From: Ficedula albicollis
Taxonomy: Eukaryota; Chordata; Aves; Passeriformes; Muscicapidae
NCBI RefSeq assembly: GCF_000247815.1
Contig: NC_021675.1
Location: forward strand, 61,721,029-61,785,028
Direction of reading: 5' to 3'
Length of the DNA stretch: 64,000 nt
Of this stretch, positions 50,518 through 61,969 are shown piece after piece. The translations under genes were made by a program, and so were the position numbers. The notes beneath the pieces were generated by a model. That model was given only the letters and a program-made list of their open reading frames with translations. It was not told the DNA's origin and did no database searches. The number at the start of each line of letters is the position of its first letter. The first letter of the stretch is position 1.

Positions 50518-50582
50518 TCTGGCAGGGGTTTGTGATGAGATGATGCTTAAGGCTCTGTCCAATCCAAACCATTTAATGATTT
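50518..50582 (+). mobile_element. CR1 LINE 3' end remnant, diverged
   Basis: TGGCAGGGGTTTGTGATGAG, ATGATGCTTAAGGCTCTGTC and CAATCCAAACCATTTAATGA line up with the CR1 ending GGCAGGGGGGTTGGAACTAG ATGATCTTTAAGGTCCCTTC CAACCCAAACCATTCTATGA. Several substitutions suggest an old copy. No more of the element is recognisable upstream. Confidence 0.7.
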
Positions 50583-52187
50583 CCCATGCAAAAGGTTTCT
50601 TAGAAAAGCAGCTGTTTTCCAACAGTCTCTGTAAACTAATATACCCATCATGGAATAAGGTCCCAAGAAAGAAACCAGAAAACGGACAAAGCAGCCACCA
50701 CTGACAGCTCAGGTTTGTGGGAGATGACACATCATTCTCACAAACCAAAAGAAAAAGAAATGTGAGTTTTTGCCTGGTGTAAGAGACATTGGGATGAACA
50801 TCAAGGTCTTTGCTATTGATGTGCCTGTGTATCTCATCAGAGAACAACATATAGCCTGCAGTGTCTTTTTTTAACTGCATTCAAGGTAAATATGAATGAA
50901 CAGATCCGTGTGATGCAAACCTAAGCTGCTGCCAGCCACTTCTATTTGGTTACTGCACTTCGGTGTCTGGTCTCCCTGAACTCTGGCATCCTTTGGACTT
51001 GACAGATTAACACATATATGAAGACATTTGCATATTTATTTTAAACCAGATGTTCTTCAAGCAGTACAGCCAAATTCCCATCAACACTACAATCACATTG
51101 TGGGTTTTTACCATAATGGAGCCATTAAAATTCCACCACATGCTTCTTTGTTAGGAAGAAAGTGATATTAAAATTTTTCCAGGTGAATTCTAAATGAATC
51201 CTAATTAAGGAAAAGGAATCCCTAGGTAATGTTAATTGTCACTGTTTCTGTCACTGAAAGATCTGGTTTATACCAAAGACTATTACTTTCCTTTGCAAGA
51301 GCTGTCATCTATGTTACAGAACGGCACTTGGAATAAAGTTTTAAAATATATAGTGTATTGTTTTTGCCACAGACTTATATCTGAGTTTTGCTTCTAATAA
51401 GATTTCTGAAATTATAACTTTTACATTGAGGTAATGGAGATTTTGGCTTTTTATGTGAAGATTGATATTTGGCAACATGCAGCACAATTAATCACTTGAA
51501 TCAATTAATCCAAAGCTCTGGAATGCAAAGAATGAGAGTGACACTGTTTCTTGTTAAAACTGGAAAGAAAAGTTTCAATCCATAAAGTGACAAAGAAAAA
51601 ATTTTCATGTAAGAAAGAGAGATTTACTTTCTGAGAAGGGAGCCAAGAGTAAGAGAAACTGGGTGAGGCTGGAGACTACACTCAAATAGACTTTTCTGAT
51701 TCAATGTGACATTGTTTTCCTAAACGAAAAATTCCAGACAGTCAGAAAGCAGAGAGAATACCCAGGAAAAACATACATTTGGAAGTGCTACTTTGTGTTA
51801 AAAAATAATGTCTTGGGGCCAGGAACTGCCCTTTGAATTGTGGCACTGAGAAGCGAGCACAGAAGTCAAAAAATGGCACACCTGGTCATTTAGCATTTCT
51901 TAAACGATTAAATCATTTTTTTCCCTGCTGACGGCAAGAGCTGCAGGCAGCAAAAGGCATCTCCCAGCGGCTGAGACCCTGAACATCCCATTACACATCT
52001 CACAAGACACCCAGATGCCAGAGCAAAGGATGAGATTTATTGAGGTTATTTAAGTTTCAAGTTTGCTCCAGGGCTACACATGGTATAAGGCAGTTCAGCC
52101 TGAACAGGCCAGGCAGAGGAAAGGAGGGGAATTTATTTAAGTAATCCAAAACATAGTGGGTGATGGAGTATTTTAGTATCTTATTCT
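50583..52187. other. unique noncoding DNA
   Basis: No gene recognised. The non-repetitive AT-rich part at about 51020-51350 could be conserved but carries no decisive motif. Confidence 0.45.
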
Positions 52188-52618
52188 AGGGAGAGGGAGA
52201 GGGAGAGGGAGAGGGAGAGGGAGAGGGAGAGGGAGAGGGAGAGGGAGAGGGAGAGGGAGAGGGAGAGGGAGAGGGAGAGGGAGAGGGAGAGGGAGAGGGA
52301 GAGGGAGAGGGAGAGGGAGAGGGAGAGGGAGAGGGAGAGGGAGAGGGAGAGGGAGAGGGAGAGGGAGAGGGAGAGGGAGAGGGAGAGGGAGAGGGAGAGG
52401 GAGAGGGAGAGGGAGAGGGAGAGGGAGAGGGAGAGGGAGAGGGAGAGGGAGAGGGAGAGGGAGAGGGAGAGGGAGAGGGAGAGGGAGAGGGAGAGGGAGA
52501 GGGAGAGGGAGAGGGAGAGGGAGAGGGAGAGGGAGAGGGAGAGGGAGAGGGAGAGGGAGAGGGAGAGGGAGAGGGAGAGGGAGAGGGAGAGGGAGAGGGA
52601 GAGGGAGAGGGAGAGGGA
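52188..52618. repeat. (GGGAGA)n hexanucleotide array, about 72 units
   Basis: 431 bases of pure GGGAGA on the plus strand with no interruption. Three-G runs every six bases make the plus strand a strong candidate for G-quadruplex formation, and the polypurine tract could also form H-DNA. The Leu-Pro and Ser-Leu frames over it are repeat translations. The left flank ends TTATTCT and the right flank begins TTGATCC, so there is no graded decay at either edge. Confidence 0.98.
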
Positions 52619-53272
52619 TTGATCCAAAATAGGGCACGGCTCAGAAATGGGACAATGTGGTGACCAGCACACTATTCAGTGAAGTAGGAAGGAGACAATT
52701 GGTCCCTGTTAAAGGCCTTTCCTATAGTCAGTGGAAAACTGGATGGAAAGACAACTCTTGGCAGTGGCACAAGAAGCTCTGCACTTGGAGCTTGCACCAC
52801 CAGGCAAAGGTCAGCTCAGGCACGTAACTGCTGTTGCAAAACATTGTTGGACATTTCCGAGCGAATGCCTGGCAGACTGTGGCCACAGAGAAGCTGAGTT
52901 GATAAAGGTCTACAGCATTTCATTAGGTCTCAAGCATTTCATTAGCATTTAATTTAAAAAAACTTGTGTTTGTTAAAAAGCTGTGCTGGAAATGTTTGAA
53001 AAGCTCAGTATAGACAGGCATGATCTACTGCAGTAAGTATGAAGTTCTGCCTTTAATGAGATCTAAGTCACAGTAAAGTTGACTTGAGCGCAGGAAGACA
53101 GAGAAATGTTAAACGGTCTAAGTCAAAACAAGGCACAACCCTGGTGAAAGGGAAGGTTACCACCACCAACACTTTGCAAATTCGCCTTTTTGGGGGCATT
53201 CCCACAATTCTAACATGCAAAAGAATAATTCTTTAGAAAAGTGCTTTCTTCTCTCACTAAGAAGCAATGTTT
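52619..53272. other. unique noncoding DNA
   Basis: A 21-bp spaced direct repeat of AGCATTTCATTAG (52914-52946) is the only structure seen. No gene recognised. Confidence 0.5.
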
Positions 53273-54018
53273 ACTTTTTTTTTTTTTTTTTTACAACAGG
53301 AATGCGAAGATAACTTCTAAGAAAGTTAGAAATATCTTTTCTAAGAAAGGTAGAAGATTTTTTCTAAGAAAATTATCTTTAAACTTTTTACTGGGCCAAT
53401 GAAAGCCTTTAATAAATTAACTCACTGAATGGTTTTGTGGCATTACCCACATGTTTTATGATGGTGAGGAAATTATATAAAAAAATTAATCAGTGAGTGT
53501 GTGAGTTCTGAAGATTTCATTTAGAAAAGATGTTACAGCAAACAGCAGATAATTACTCAAAAGAATTTGAAAAGTTTCCCAGTTCAGCTTATACTCACTA
53601 TATCACTAAAGTCTTGAGGAAAACAATAAATCAGAAGAAATGCTCTTTTCTTTTTTTTTTTTTTTACAACAGGAATGCGAAGATAACTTCTAAGAAAGTT
53701 AGAAATATCTTTTCTAAGAAAGGTAGAAGATTTTTTCTAAGAAAATTATCTTTAAACTTTTTACTGGGCCAATGAAAGCCTTTAATAAATTAACTCACTG
53801 AATGGTTTTGTGGCATTACCCACATGTTTTATGATGGTGAGGAAATTATATAAAAAAATTAATCAGTGAGTGTGTGAGTTCTGAAGATTTCATTTAGAAA
53901 AGATGTTACAGCAAACAGCAGATAATTACTCAAAAGAATTTGAAAAGTTTCCCAGTTCAGCTTATACTCACTATATCACTAAAGTCTTGAGGAAAACAAT
54001 AAATCAGAAGAAATGCTC
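53273..54018. repeat. 373-bp tandem duplication, identical apart from the T-run edge
   Basis: Copies at 53273-53645 and 53646-54018. Each starts with a run of 16-18 T followed by ACAACAGGAATGCGAAG and ends at AAGAAATGCTC. I saw no mismatch after the T-run. Inside each copy are three related segments (CTAAGAAAGTTAGAAATATC, CTAAGAAAGGTAGAAGAT, CTAAGAAAATTATC), an older short-period repeat that was carried along. It is either very recent or an assembly duplication. Confidence 0.97.
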
Positions 54019-55679
54019 ATTTCTGGCCACTACATTCACAAGAAGATAATGTAGAGACTTTCTTCCTTATGTTTTCCTTCTGCATCATTGACTCAGACAC
54101 AGATTTCCAAAAATGTTTTACTAACTTTTCTATGCAACTCAGTCTTCAGCCCTTGCTTTTTAACTATCACTTAAATTTCTTCTAGTAGTTCCAAACCAAA
54201 GTTAATCTATCTCTGCAACGGACTAGAAATGGAATGGGTTAAAACAGAATGAGTGGGAAGGAGAGTAACACATTTTTAGAAACTTTAACAGTTTTCCCAG
54301 TTCATGGCATTTTGTTAGGATTGCAAAAATTTTTGGTTTAACCTTCTATTCAACCTCAGCCTTCAACAAAGCCAATCATAATATTAAGTTTTAACTTCAC
54401 AACGGATGAATTTTGTAAGCATTATGTGTGAGTGCACACATTTATATCCCAAACGACCCACAGGTTTGGTGTGAGCAAGCAATCACAAAAACAATGAGGA
54501 GAATTCAGGTATTTGCAACAGATTTTCTCTTCAGTCTTGCCCAACTTTAGTAATAAAGAAATGTAAATTAAAAATTAGGCTGAAATGCTACAGGAAAAAA
54601 AATCAATAGGCAATTCCCTTTAATGGAACTGACTGGTTATTGAATGTAACCATATGAGTGACTACATCTACTGAATCCAATAAATCCTTGAAGCCTCTGG
54701 AGTCCAAGGAGAGCACAGCTCACCTGAGCTTGCTGTTGGACTGCTGTCCTGAAAGGTGATGCCTGGTCACCATCTCTACATCCAGCCTGGGTCAGCTGTG
54801 AGCCTGGGACAAACCCTCCATTCCCAGAGCCAGTGGTATGAATCTTTTGGTTTATAGCTTAGCTGTTCAGGAGCTGCATGACAGGCACTCACATGGCACA
54901 CAGACCTTGCATGTGCCTTTTACATTACATTGCTCTTCCCTTAATATTGAATAGATAGAGATTCCTGAAGAAAATCACCATCCTGAATCCAATTTCATTT
55001 TATTTCACCCTGGCTAGGCAGAGCCACTATCTGGAGATGTGCAAAGCCCTTTGGTATCTTAATCAAGCTTCAGTCCATTTTTATTCCATGTTCCCTTTGA
55101 CCTCTGCTACCACCTGGCCAGTTTCTCCATCTTCTGTTTTTCAAAAAGTCTGGGAAAAAAAGGCTTTTCCACTTGAAACCAGAGCACTGGTCAAACTTTT
55201 ATCTGGAAAGCAAATGCCTTGATTTAGCCCTAATCTGGAGGGTATTAAAGAGATCTTTCTAACATAGTATGTATAGTCTCACAAAGATTTTGTTGTGTGG
55301 CAGCAGTCACACTTATAGCTCCATAAATTAAAAAAGAAAGCAAAACCAAAATGATATTTAATACATTTAGCAAATAATGCCCAAATAATTTCACCAACTC
55401 CATTTTGGATTTCTGCTCCTCAATATTTTCAGACTTCTTCAAGGAACCCATAAGGAGCCCCTGAAGGCTTTGGAGGGAGTGGTACTGCTCAGAGTTCCCT
55501 ACCCAAGCACTGCACCACTGGTTCTGGTGTGGAGGGCACAATGTCTTCTGGCATCCCATTGCCAGGGATGAAGCAATGATTTCTGCATTAGAGGTTCCAT
55601 ATATATTTCTTCTATTAGCAGAAACAGGAGCCTTTGGAGCTTCCTGCCTGGAATTGCCACTACCAAGACCTTAATGGAA
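54019..55679. other. unique noncoding DNA
   Basis: No gene recognised. On the minus strand a GCTCAG|GTGAGC donor-like site lies at about 54720 but no convincing exon precedes it. Confidence 0.5.
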
Positions 55680-55811
55680 CTTGTGGAATCCATAAAACCA
55701 AAACAATGACCCAGAGGAAATAAAAGAGAAGACATCAAGACGCTTGTGGAATCCATAAAACCAAAACAATGACCAATGACCCAGAGAAAATAAAAGAGAA
55801 GACATCAAGAC
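55680..55811. repeat. about 63-bp tandem duplication next to a CR1 copy
   Basis: CTTGTGGAATCCATAAAACC starts at 55680 and again at 55743, each copy running to GAAGACATCAAGA. The right copy has a 6-bp internal repeat (GACCAATGACC for GACC) and one substitution. It abuts the left end of the CR1 fragment. Confidence 0.9.
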
Positions 55812-55885
55812 AGGTCTGGAGGATCTCTTATGAGAGACTGCAGGATCTGGACCTGAAGAGAGGACTGAGAGGAGTTCTCATTAGT

Positions 55886-56006
55886 ACATACAAATATCTC
55901 AAAGGCAGGCATCCAGAAGATGGTGCCAGGCTCTTTCACATACAAATATCTCAAAGGCAGGCATCCAGAGGATGGTGCCAGGCTCTTTCCGTGCCAGGCT
56001 CTTTCC
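55886..56006. repeat. 52-bp and 16-bp tandem duplications inside CR1
   Basis: ACATACAAATATCTCAAAGG begins at 55886 and 55938 (one A/G difference in CCAGA(A/G)GATGG). GTGCCAGGCTCTTTCC then occurs at 55975 and again at 55991. A step-wise duplication at the same edge is the simplest reading. Confidence 0.92.
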
Positions 56007-56130
56007 AGTGATGCCCAGTGACAGGATGAGGAGCAATAGCCAGAAACTAAAATAAAAGAAGTTCCAGCTAAATATAAGCAAGAATTTCTTTACATTGAGG
56101 GTGGCAGAGCACTGGAACAGGCTGCCCAGA

Positions 56131-56226
56131 GAGGCAGTGAGGTCTTCCTCTCCAGAGACATTCCTAACCCACCTGGGAGAGGCAGTGAGGTCTTCCTCTC
56201 CAGAGACATTCCAAACCCACCCGGTC
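56131..56226. repeat. 48-bp tandem duplication inside CR1
   Basis: GAGGCAGTGAGGTCTTCCTC starts at 56131 and 56179. Copies differ at CCTAACCCACCTGGGA against CCAAACCCACCCGGTC, and the right copy continues into the normal CR1 sequence. Confidence 0.92.
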
Positions 56227-56338
56227 ACATTCCTGTGTCACCTGCTCCAGGTGACCCTGCCTTGCCAGGGTGCCAGACTAGGTGATCTGCAGAGATCCAT
56301 TCCAACCCTAACAATCCAGTGGTTCTGTGACAGGCAGG

Positions 56339-57234
56339 ACTGCCACATGCCTTTTCCCCAGGAGTTCATCCAGCAGCAGCTGCATCTGAGCAGTGGAATC
56401 AGGTCACCTGTGAAACAGCACAAGCACAAAGTGGAGAGGCTGAGGCAACAAGGGCAGCATCTGCTGCTCTTGCACATTGGTAATTTGGTAGTTTATAGCA
56501 ATTTGGTAATTTGCACCAGCTGAACACGAGGCCTTTTTGTAAGTTAACTTAGCCCTGCATTTTCACATTAGGGGTTGTAGTGAAACCATTTGAATAATCT
56601 GAGTCCTGTGATTTAGTGCACCAGTTGGTGAATGCCAAATATCCTTACAGGCAGGCACAGCACATGTGGGATGCATACAGGATTTTTTAAGGCTAAAAAG
56701 TGAAACTGTTCTCCCCAATAGTGAAAAGCACCCTCAGTTACATTATGAATAAAATGCATCCTTAAAACAAACACTGTGACTATGCAAGAAGAGGAGAGTA
56801 CAGTGCTCTCAGACATGTCAGAATATGGCCCTTTTTAGCTACAGGATACTTCAGAAATTATTTCACAACCTTTTACTCTCTGGAACACAAGAAGTTGACT
56901 CCATAGCTCAAGCTGCAAAGAGCAATTGCTATAGCTGAAAGTATTTGTTTCAAAGCACTGTGGAAGTAAATGAAAGTGTCATTTTGCACTAATGTGATAG
57001 GCAGCTACTCTGCCTTGTCAGAACAAGCCAAGTCCTGCAAGCTTTATCCCATTGCCACAGGCACTTGGGCACCTCTCTGGAAATCAATCACAGATTGGCC
57101 TGAAGAAGAGCAGAGCTGAAACAATGGCACCAGAGTGGAGGACCCCTAATGAAATCCATTTGCCAGTCCACACCTAGGCTGTCTAGACAGCACCTCCTGT
57201 GCTTTGATCACTGATAAACCATTCTAAATGTTAC
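56339..57234. other. unique noncoding DNA
   Basis: No gene recognised. A short GGTAATTTGGTAG / GGTAATTTG repeat lies near 56479-56513. Confidence 0.5.
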
Positions 57235-57640
57235 CAGGGCTGCTTTTTTGTTTCTGTTTACAGGCAATCAATAGGCCTCTGGCCATTGCCTCTATTTCAA
57301 AGCAGCGCTTTTCATCTGACTGCAATCAAATAAAAAAGAACAAAGAGATGGGCATTTTGGACATGAGATACTTGTTTTCCTGTGATTTATACAATTTCAA
57401 ATGAAGAGCGAAAACAAAAAAGCAATTGAGTGTACATGTGATAAATGTTTCTAATTAGGCATGCTCTCTTAATCAATTTGAGAGCTGTATTCCCTCCCAA
57501 ACCAAAAAGCAAAAATTTAGCGCAAGCTTTTGTTTGTGTGTATGTGTGTGTGTTCATGTTGGACAATGCTCACCTGTAGATTTTAGAGCCTGCTTGATTT
57601 GCATTGGAGCTGCATGTCATGGTGCTATTTTGTGCTATTT
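57235..57640. promoter_or_regulatory. possible conserved element with a strong splice-acceptor-like site
   Basis: On plus, CACTGATAA (branch-point-like) and TTTTTTGTTTCTGTTTACAG (ending 57263) together form a textbook acceptor. A 46-codon frame follows to a TGA at 57402-57404 (AINRPLAIASISKQRF, then SSDCNQIKKNKEMG). No donor follows within the frame. The rest is AT-rich and non-repetitive with GTAC, TAATTAGG and ATTTGCATTGG motifs and a GT-rich run at 57533-57552. It could be an enhancer, a terminal exon or a lncRNA exon. The protein is not recognised. Confidence 0.25.
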
Positions 57641-59744
57641 GCTAGTACAGTCATGAACTGCATTCTGAAAACTCCACATGGAATATCCAGGTATTTTTCC
57701 AAGAGGCTATGTTTTGTTATTTAACCTCAGTACAATTCAAGCCACAGAAGCTGAAAAACCTGCCCCAAAACATTGTATCCTATGCGTGCCCAACATACAC
57801 TGGCTCATAAATAATTCAACATTTTAGTTCTTACATACTGATCTATACATTTTCAAAGATTTGTCTAAATATTGTTTTACATGTGGATTTAAACATGTTT
57901 CACCCAAATTCAAGTCCACAAATACCATGTGGTTGCCTTTAGCTGGATGTCGGTGCTTGAACTTTGAGCCCCTCTCATCTTTTATCTTCAGCAACTTGAA
58001 GTAGCCTGCTTAAATTCAGCCTTTGAAACCCTCCCAGCCCCTCCCTATGTATGTCATGACTGTTCAGCATCTTAAGCCTCAATCACATACATTCTTTAAA
58101 AAACTCTAAAAGATCGTAAAACCAAGAAGATATTTAATCTCATCTTTGAATTTGGCTCAACCAGTATATCACTTCACCACATTTTATTTCTTGTGTAATA
58201 ATCCAAAGGCATTTTGGAGGTAATTTAACAGAACTAAAAAAAAAAACCTAAAAAAAATCAGTGTTGTAAGGCTAGGCATTTTTACTTCTTTATACTTGAA
58301 AATATTTCTGTTTCAAAACTCGAGTTCAAGACCAACACTTTCTGGCTCATCTGTAATCTCCTAAATCATGGCTTTCTTTGCTATTTCCTCTTCTCCTCTT
58401 CCTGATGAGTTAATGAAGAATTTAATTAGGTGCCTTCAAAATTGCTGACCTCATGGGAAAGGGAACAGACAAACCCTTTCAACAGCATGCTATATAACAT
58501 ACAATATATAATATACAATATATATACTATGCTGTATACTGGTGAAGGTGACACACTCTGTGGTCCTGTTTGACCAAGTCTTTGACTTCAGATGCTGTAC
58601 AATGTTTTCATTGCATGCTTGCCCCTGCCCCGAAGTATTGCACGGTATTTTACTCCCTTATAAAAATCTCATGAAGTTAATCAAGATTTACCATTTAGTG
58701 ATAGTAGAAGTGACAATACATGGGGGGAGATCAGGGGTCCAAAAAAAGTGACAATGCATCAAAACCCCTTTCAAAATATGTTGAAGAAGTCGGAAAGTAG
58801 GGGTGGGGAATTAAGTCATAATAAACTTGTTTAGCCAAACAAGTGATTAAGAACAGAAAAACTAAGGCTCTTTCCCTGGATTGAATGCATAACATTCATT
58901 TACTGATGTTATTTATCCAGGTCCCTTAGAGGATGAGCAAAGTTTTCAGAGTTCAAGCCCCTACATTGTATCACTGATTACAATAGGAGGGGTACATTAT
59001 AAAAACACTCCATAAAACTCTTCAATGTAATTCCTCTGCCAACATTTTCTTTCAAATTGATATTATTTGAAGTGAGAGATCCCAAGGTCTCTGCAAAATA
59101 AGGCTGTGGGGCTGCATAGGAAAATCAACTAATATTTAAAGTTTCACTTCACCTTCACTGTTTCTTATCAAAAGTAGGACATGATTTTTGTCTGACTGAA
59201 ACAGAACTGGAGCTGTTGAAAACTATTTTCTACTCCTAGAGTAATTATAGCAGTTTTAGTGGTGGCCTTTTAAGATGAAACTTAAATAATGCAGGAGAGA
59301 AAAGAGACTATGGCATCATTTATAAACACACTGAGATTTGTACACACTGACTCAAGTGTACAGTGTGATGCACTCATGGTTCTCTTATCCCTAGCAATAT
59401 TTTTATTACAATTTAATTAAAGAAACATTCCCTCTCCTTGAAGTCAAAAGAGTTAACTGGGTGTAAATCTCCCAGGAATAAATGGAACTGAAACAGTGCC
59501 CCTTGGAAAAAGACCAAAACAGCTTTCCCAGAAAGAAAAAACCCAAAATCCTGTGAGTACCCAATAACATTGCGAACAAATTGCAGATTTGAGCCAAAAA
59601 AACATTAAAAACAACAGAACTTTGCCTTGAATTCAGCTTACTTTGAATTAAGTTTTTAATTATCTGTGCCTTCAAATTACATATTTAAACACTCTTTATA
59701 ACTGGAAAAAGTAGGAAAAAAAGAGCAAGATTGAGAATTTTTTG
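57641..59744. other. unique noncoding DNA with an AT-rich spot
   Basis: No gene recognised. An AT-rich tract with TATATAATATACAATATATA-like sequence lies at about 58490-58532. Confidence 0.5.
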
Positions 59745-60370
59745 CTCTGCAGCAGTCTTTCTTCTTCTAGCTGCAGTCAGCCATCAGATCTGTCATATGT
59801 CATTTTTCAGCTCATTAGGTGGGATTTTGGCAATTTCTGTGTACAGTAAGAGGTATTGAGCAGTTGAAGCTGGGAAGGTCAAATATTAAGCGCAATGTCA
59901 TCATCCCTAATAGCTTCCAAGGAAAATTTCTTGCATAATTGTTTAATGCCATGAGCTGCCCGTGGTGGGACATACTCGCTTTTGCCAATTTCCATTAACT
60001 CTTGAGGCTCACGGCCAGAAGCTGTAGGAGCAAAGGAACGTTTTCAGATTGGATCAAGCTGTTTTGCTGATATTCCTGCTGCCCCATATTAGTTTAATGA
60101 GACTCCCCAGCAATGAGGAGAGGCCTCAGAGAGTGGTGCAGCATATGGTCCAGTAACACACCAGAACACACTTCCCCTTGCATCCAGAGACGATAAATTG
60201 TGCGCAGGGCACCGCTCAATTAGCATTTGCATGCTTTGGCCCCAAGTCAGCAAACAGCTTCCATGTGCATTTTGCTCAAGCAAGCCCCCATGAGATCAAC
60301 AGCATTGCTTATGGTAAGAGGCACGTACATCACTGTGAGCAGCATGAGGGCCTTCTTTGGACAAACATCT
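59745..60370. promoter_or_regulatory. possible conserved noncoding element
   Basis: A non-repetitive block that keeps scattered CpGs (AAGCGCAATG, CCCGTGG, ACTCGC, CACGGCC, GAACG, GACGATAAATTGTGCGCAGG, CACCGCTC, GCACGTAC). It contains AATTAGCATTTGCATGC (near 60218-60235), which combines an octamer and a TAAT-type core, plus TTGCATAATTG and CATATTAGTTTAATGAG. A good donor-like TATG|GTAAGA lies near 60314. Among the blocks here it looks the most like a vertebrate enhancer, but no alignment supports this yet. Confidence 0.35.
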
Positions 60371-61758
60371 GTGACAGCAAAATGGGAGCAAATCCTTCCC
60401 TGCTGCCAGCCAGCCTGCTCCTAGCGCTGGCTGTGGGCTGCTCTGGCACTCTGTGCATCGTGCCAGCAGCCAAGGGAAGGGAGCTTTGCAAAACAGAGCA
60501 GTGCTTCACAATCCCAACTGGTTCATTTATTCTGGTGTTTCGTGGTGAAGTTGTTTCAAGAAAATTCATCCTTTTTTTTCTGGGAATGTTTCAACGCTGA
60601 AGGCAGAACTGACTTTCAAGACTCATCAGTATAAAGTAATTAACTGGAGTAACTCAAGTGGAATAGATTGTCCTAGGAAACCTCTCTGGTGTGCATGTAT
60701 AGATGTTCCACTCCAGAATAAGTGAGTTGTATTCCTGATCCCAGCGTGTGCAGAAGCCCAAGGGTAATTACTCTGCAACAATTTAGTCTATTTTTTAGCC
60801 TTGGCCTTAAACTGCTGTCATTAAATCAGTACCAGAAAAAAACATAGTTTTCTTTTAGTTGAATATTATAGTTCAAATAAAGCAAATTTATGGTTTATAA
60901 AATAATTTACTTTGCATAGAAATATCAAATCATGGTTGAGGAACAGTAAATTTCAGCTGAAGAACAGATATTAGCAGAAAAAGAGGAATAATTTTTTAAA
61001 CCACTGAAAACAAATAGATGACAGTGTCCTTTGTCTTGCATTTGTTAAATGAGTGTACACAGATTTTTACATGAGTTCTGCTGATGCACAGTGTCATCAT
61101 TTGGTTACAAAACTGGTGTCCCATGCTCCAACCATATTTTTGGAATAAATTAAAATTTACAATTTAAAATTCAAATTTGCATTGCAACACATCTTTCGTT
61201 CTACACATACCAATACTACATTTTAAAAATGTTTTCCTTACATATAAATAATATTTATAAACTGTACATATAAACAACAATATACAAAAAAATCAATGTT
61301 GCAAAACTAATGCAGATTCAAAAATAATGTTTTTCTACACAGTAAGGCAGTTAATTATCTCTTTTTTCATCAAAACATACTTTTTCTCTTGTAAAGAATA
61401 CCACCAATCTAGGCACAAAAACACTTGAGTCTACCAAGCCCAAAAAGTTTCTGTATTTGAAAACAAAACCCAACCCATCTGTAAGACTGTTGGAATTTTA
61501 TGTGTTAGGTTTTACCTTTCCCAGAAGGATTCTTTCAGTAAAAGAAGAGTAAATTCTCTCAAGGTACTAGATCCCAGTTTTCTGCTGTTCCATGTAGCAA
61601 TTTGTGAATATCATTGATCTTAATAACAGAAACACTTGCATTCATAGGCAGGAGCAGGGACATACCTTATTAAAGTGTAACTTCTGTAAACATACTTCTG
61701 TCCAATTTTCCTCATCCCAAAGAAATAAAACTACACAAACCCTGGCTGAAATGCTCGC
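60371..61758. other. unique noncoding DNA
   Basis: No gene accepted. A 140-codon frame (60178-60600, plus) includes an internal Met followed by a Leu/Ala-rich signal-peptide-like stretch (MGANPSLLPASLLLALAVG), but the rest shows no motif and the frame starts inside the block above. Confidence 0.45.
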
Positions 61759-61855
61759 CAGCGGGAAATCAACATGGAGTTCCTTGATATCATTGAGGGC
61801 CAAGATCCAGCGGGAAATCAACATGGAGTTCCTTCATATCATTGAGGGCCAAGAT
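61759..61855. repeat. 49-bp tandem duplication, two copies
   Basis: CAGCGGGAAATCAACATGGA starts at 61759 and 61808, with one G/C difference (TTGATATC / TTCATATC). It is followed immediately by an unrelated duplication. Confidence 0.94.
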
Positions 61856-61969
61856 TTTACTTTTAAATTCTCTCTGTTTTCTACTTTATTAGAGGTAATG
61901 TGGCATCTTTTTTTTACTTTTAAATTCTCTCTGTTTTCTACTTCATAAGAGGTAATGTGGCATTTTTGG
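61856..61969. repeat. 57-bp tandem duplication, two copies
   Basis: TTTACTTTTAAATTCTCTCT starts at 61856 and 61913; two substitutions (TTATTAGAG / TCATAAGAG) and a T-run length change. It is directly adjacent to the 49-bp duplication but has a different unit. Confidence 0.94.

Larger units (their letters stand above)
55812..56338 (+). mobile_element. CR1 LINE 3' fragment disrupted by internal duplications
   Basis: The CR1 order is clear: TCTGGAGGATCTCTTATGAG, ATACAAATATCTCAAAGGCA, CCAGTGACAGGATGAGGAGC, AGCACTGGAACAGGCTGCCC, CATTCCTGTGTCACCTGCTC, and CCATTCCAACCCTAACAATC with GGTTCTGTGA at the end. Three tandem duplications lie inside: 52 bp (55886-55989), 16 bp (55975-56006) and 48 bp (56131-56226). 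They are absent from the family consensus as I know it, so they arose after insertion. Noncoding. Confidence 0.92.

Noticed and set aside
52173..52672. 154- and 163-codon Leu-Pro and Ser-Leu frames
   Set aside because: Translations of the GGGAGA array.
60178..60600. 140-codon frame with a signal-peptide-like internal stretch
   Set aside because: The Leu/Ala-rich run follows from CTG/GCT-rich local sequence, and the remainder has no motif; it overlaps a block better explained as regulatory.
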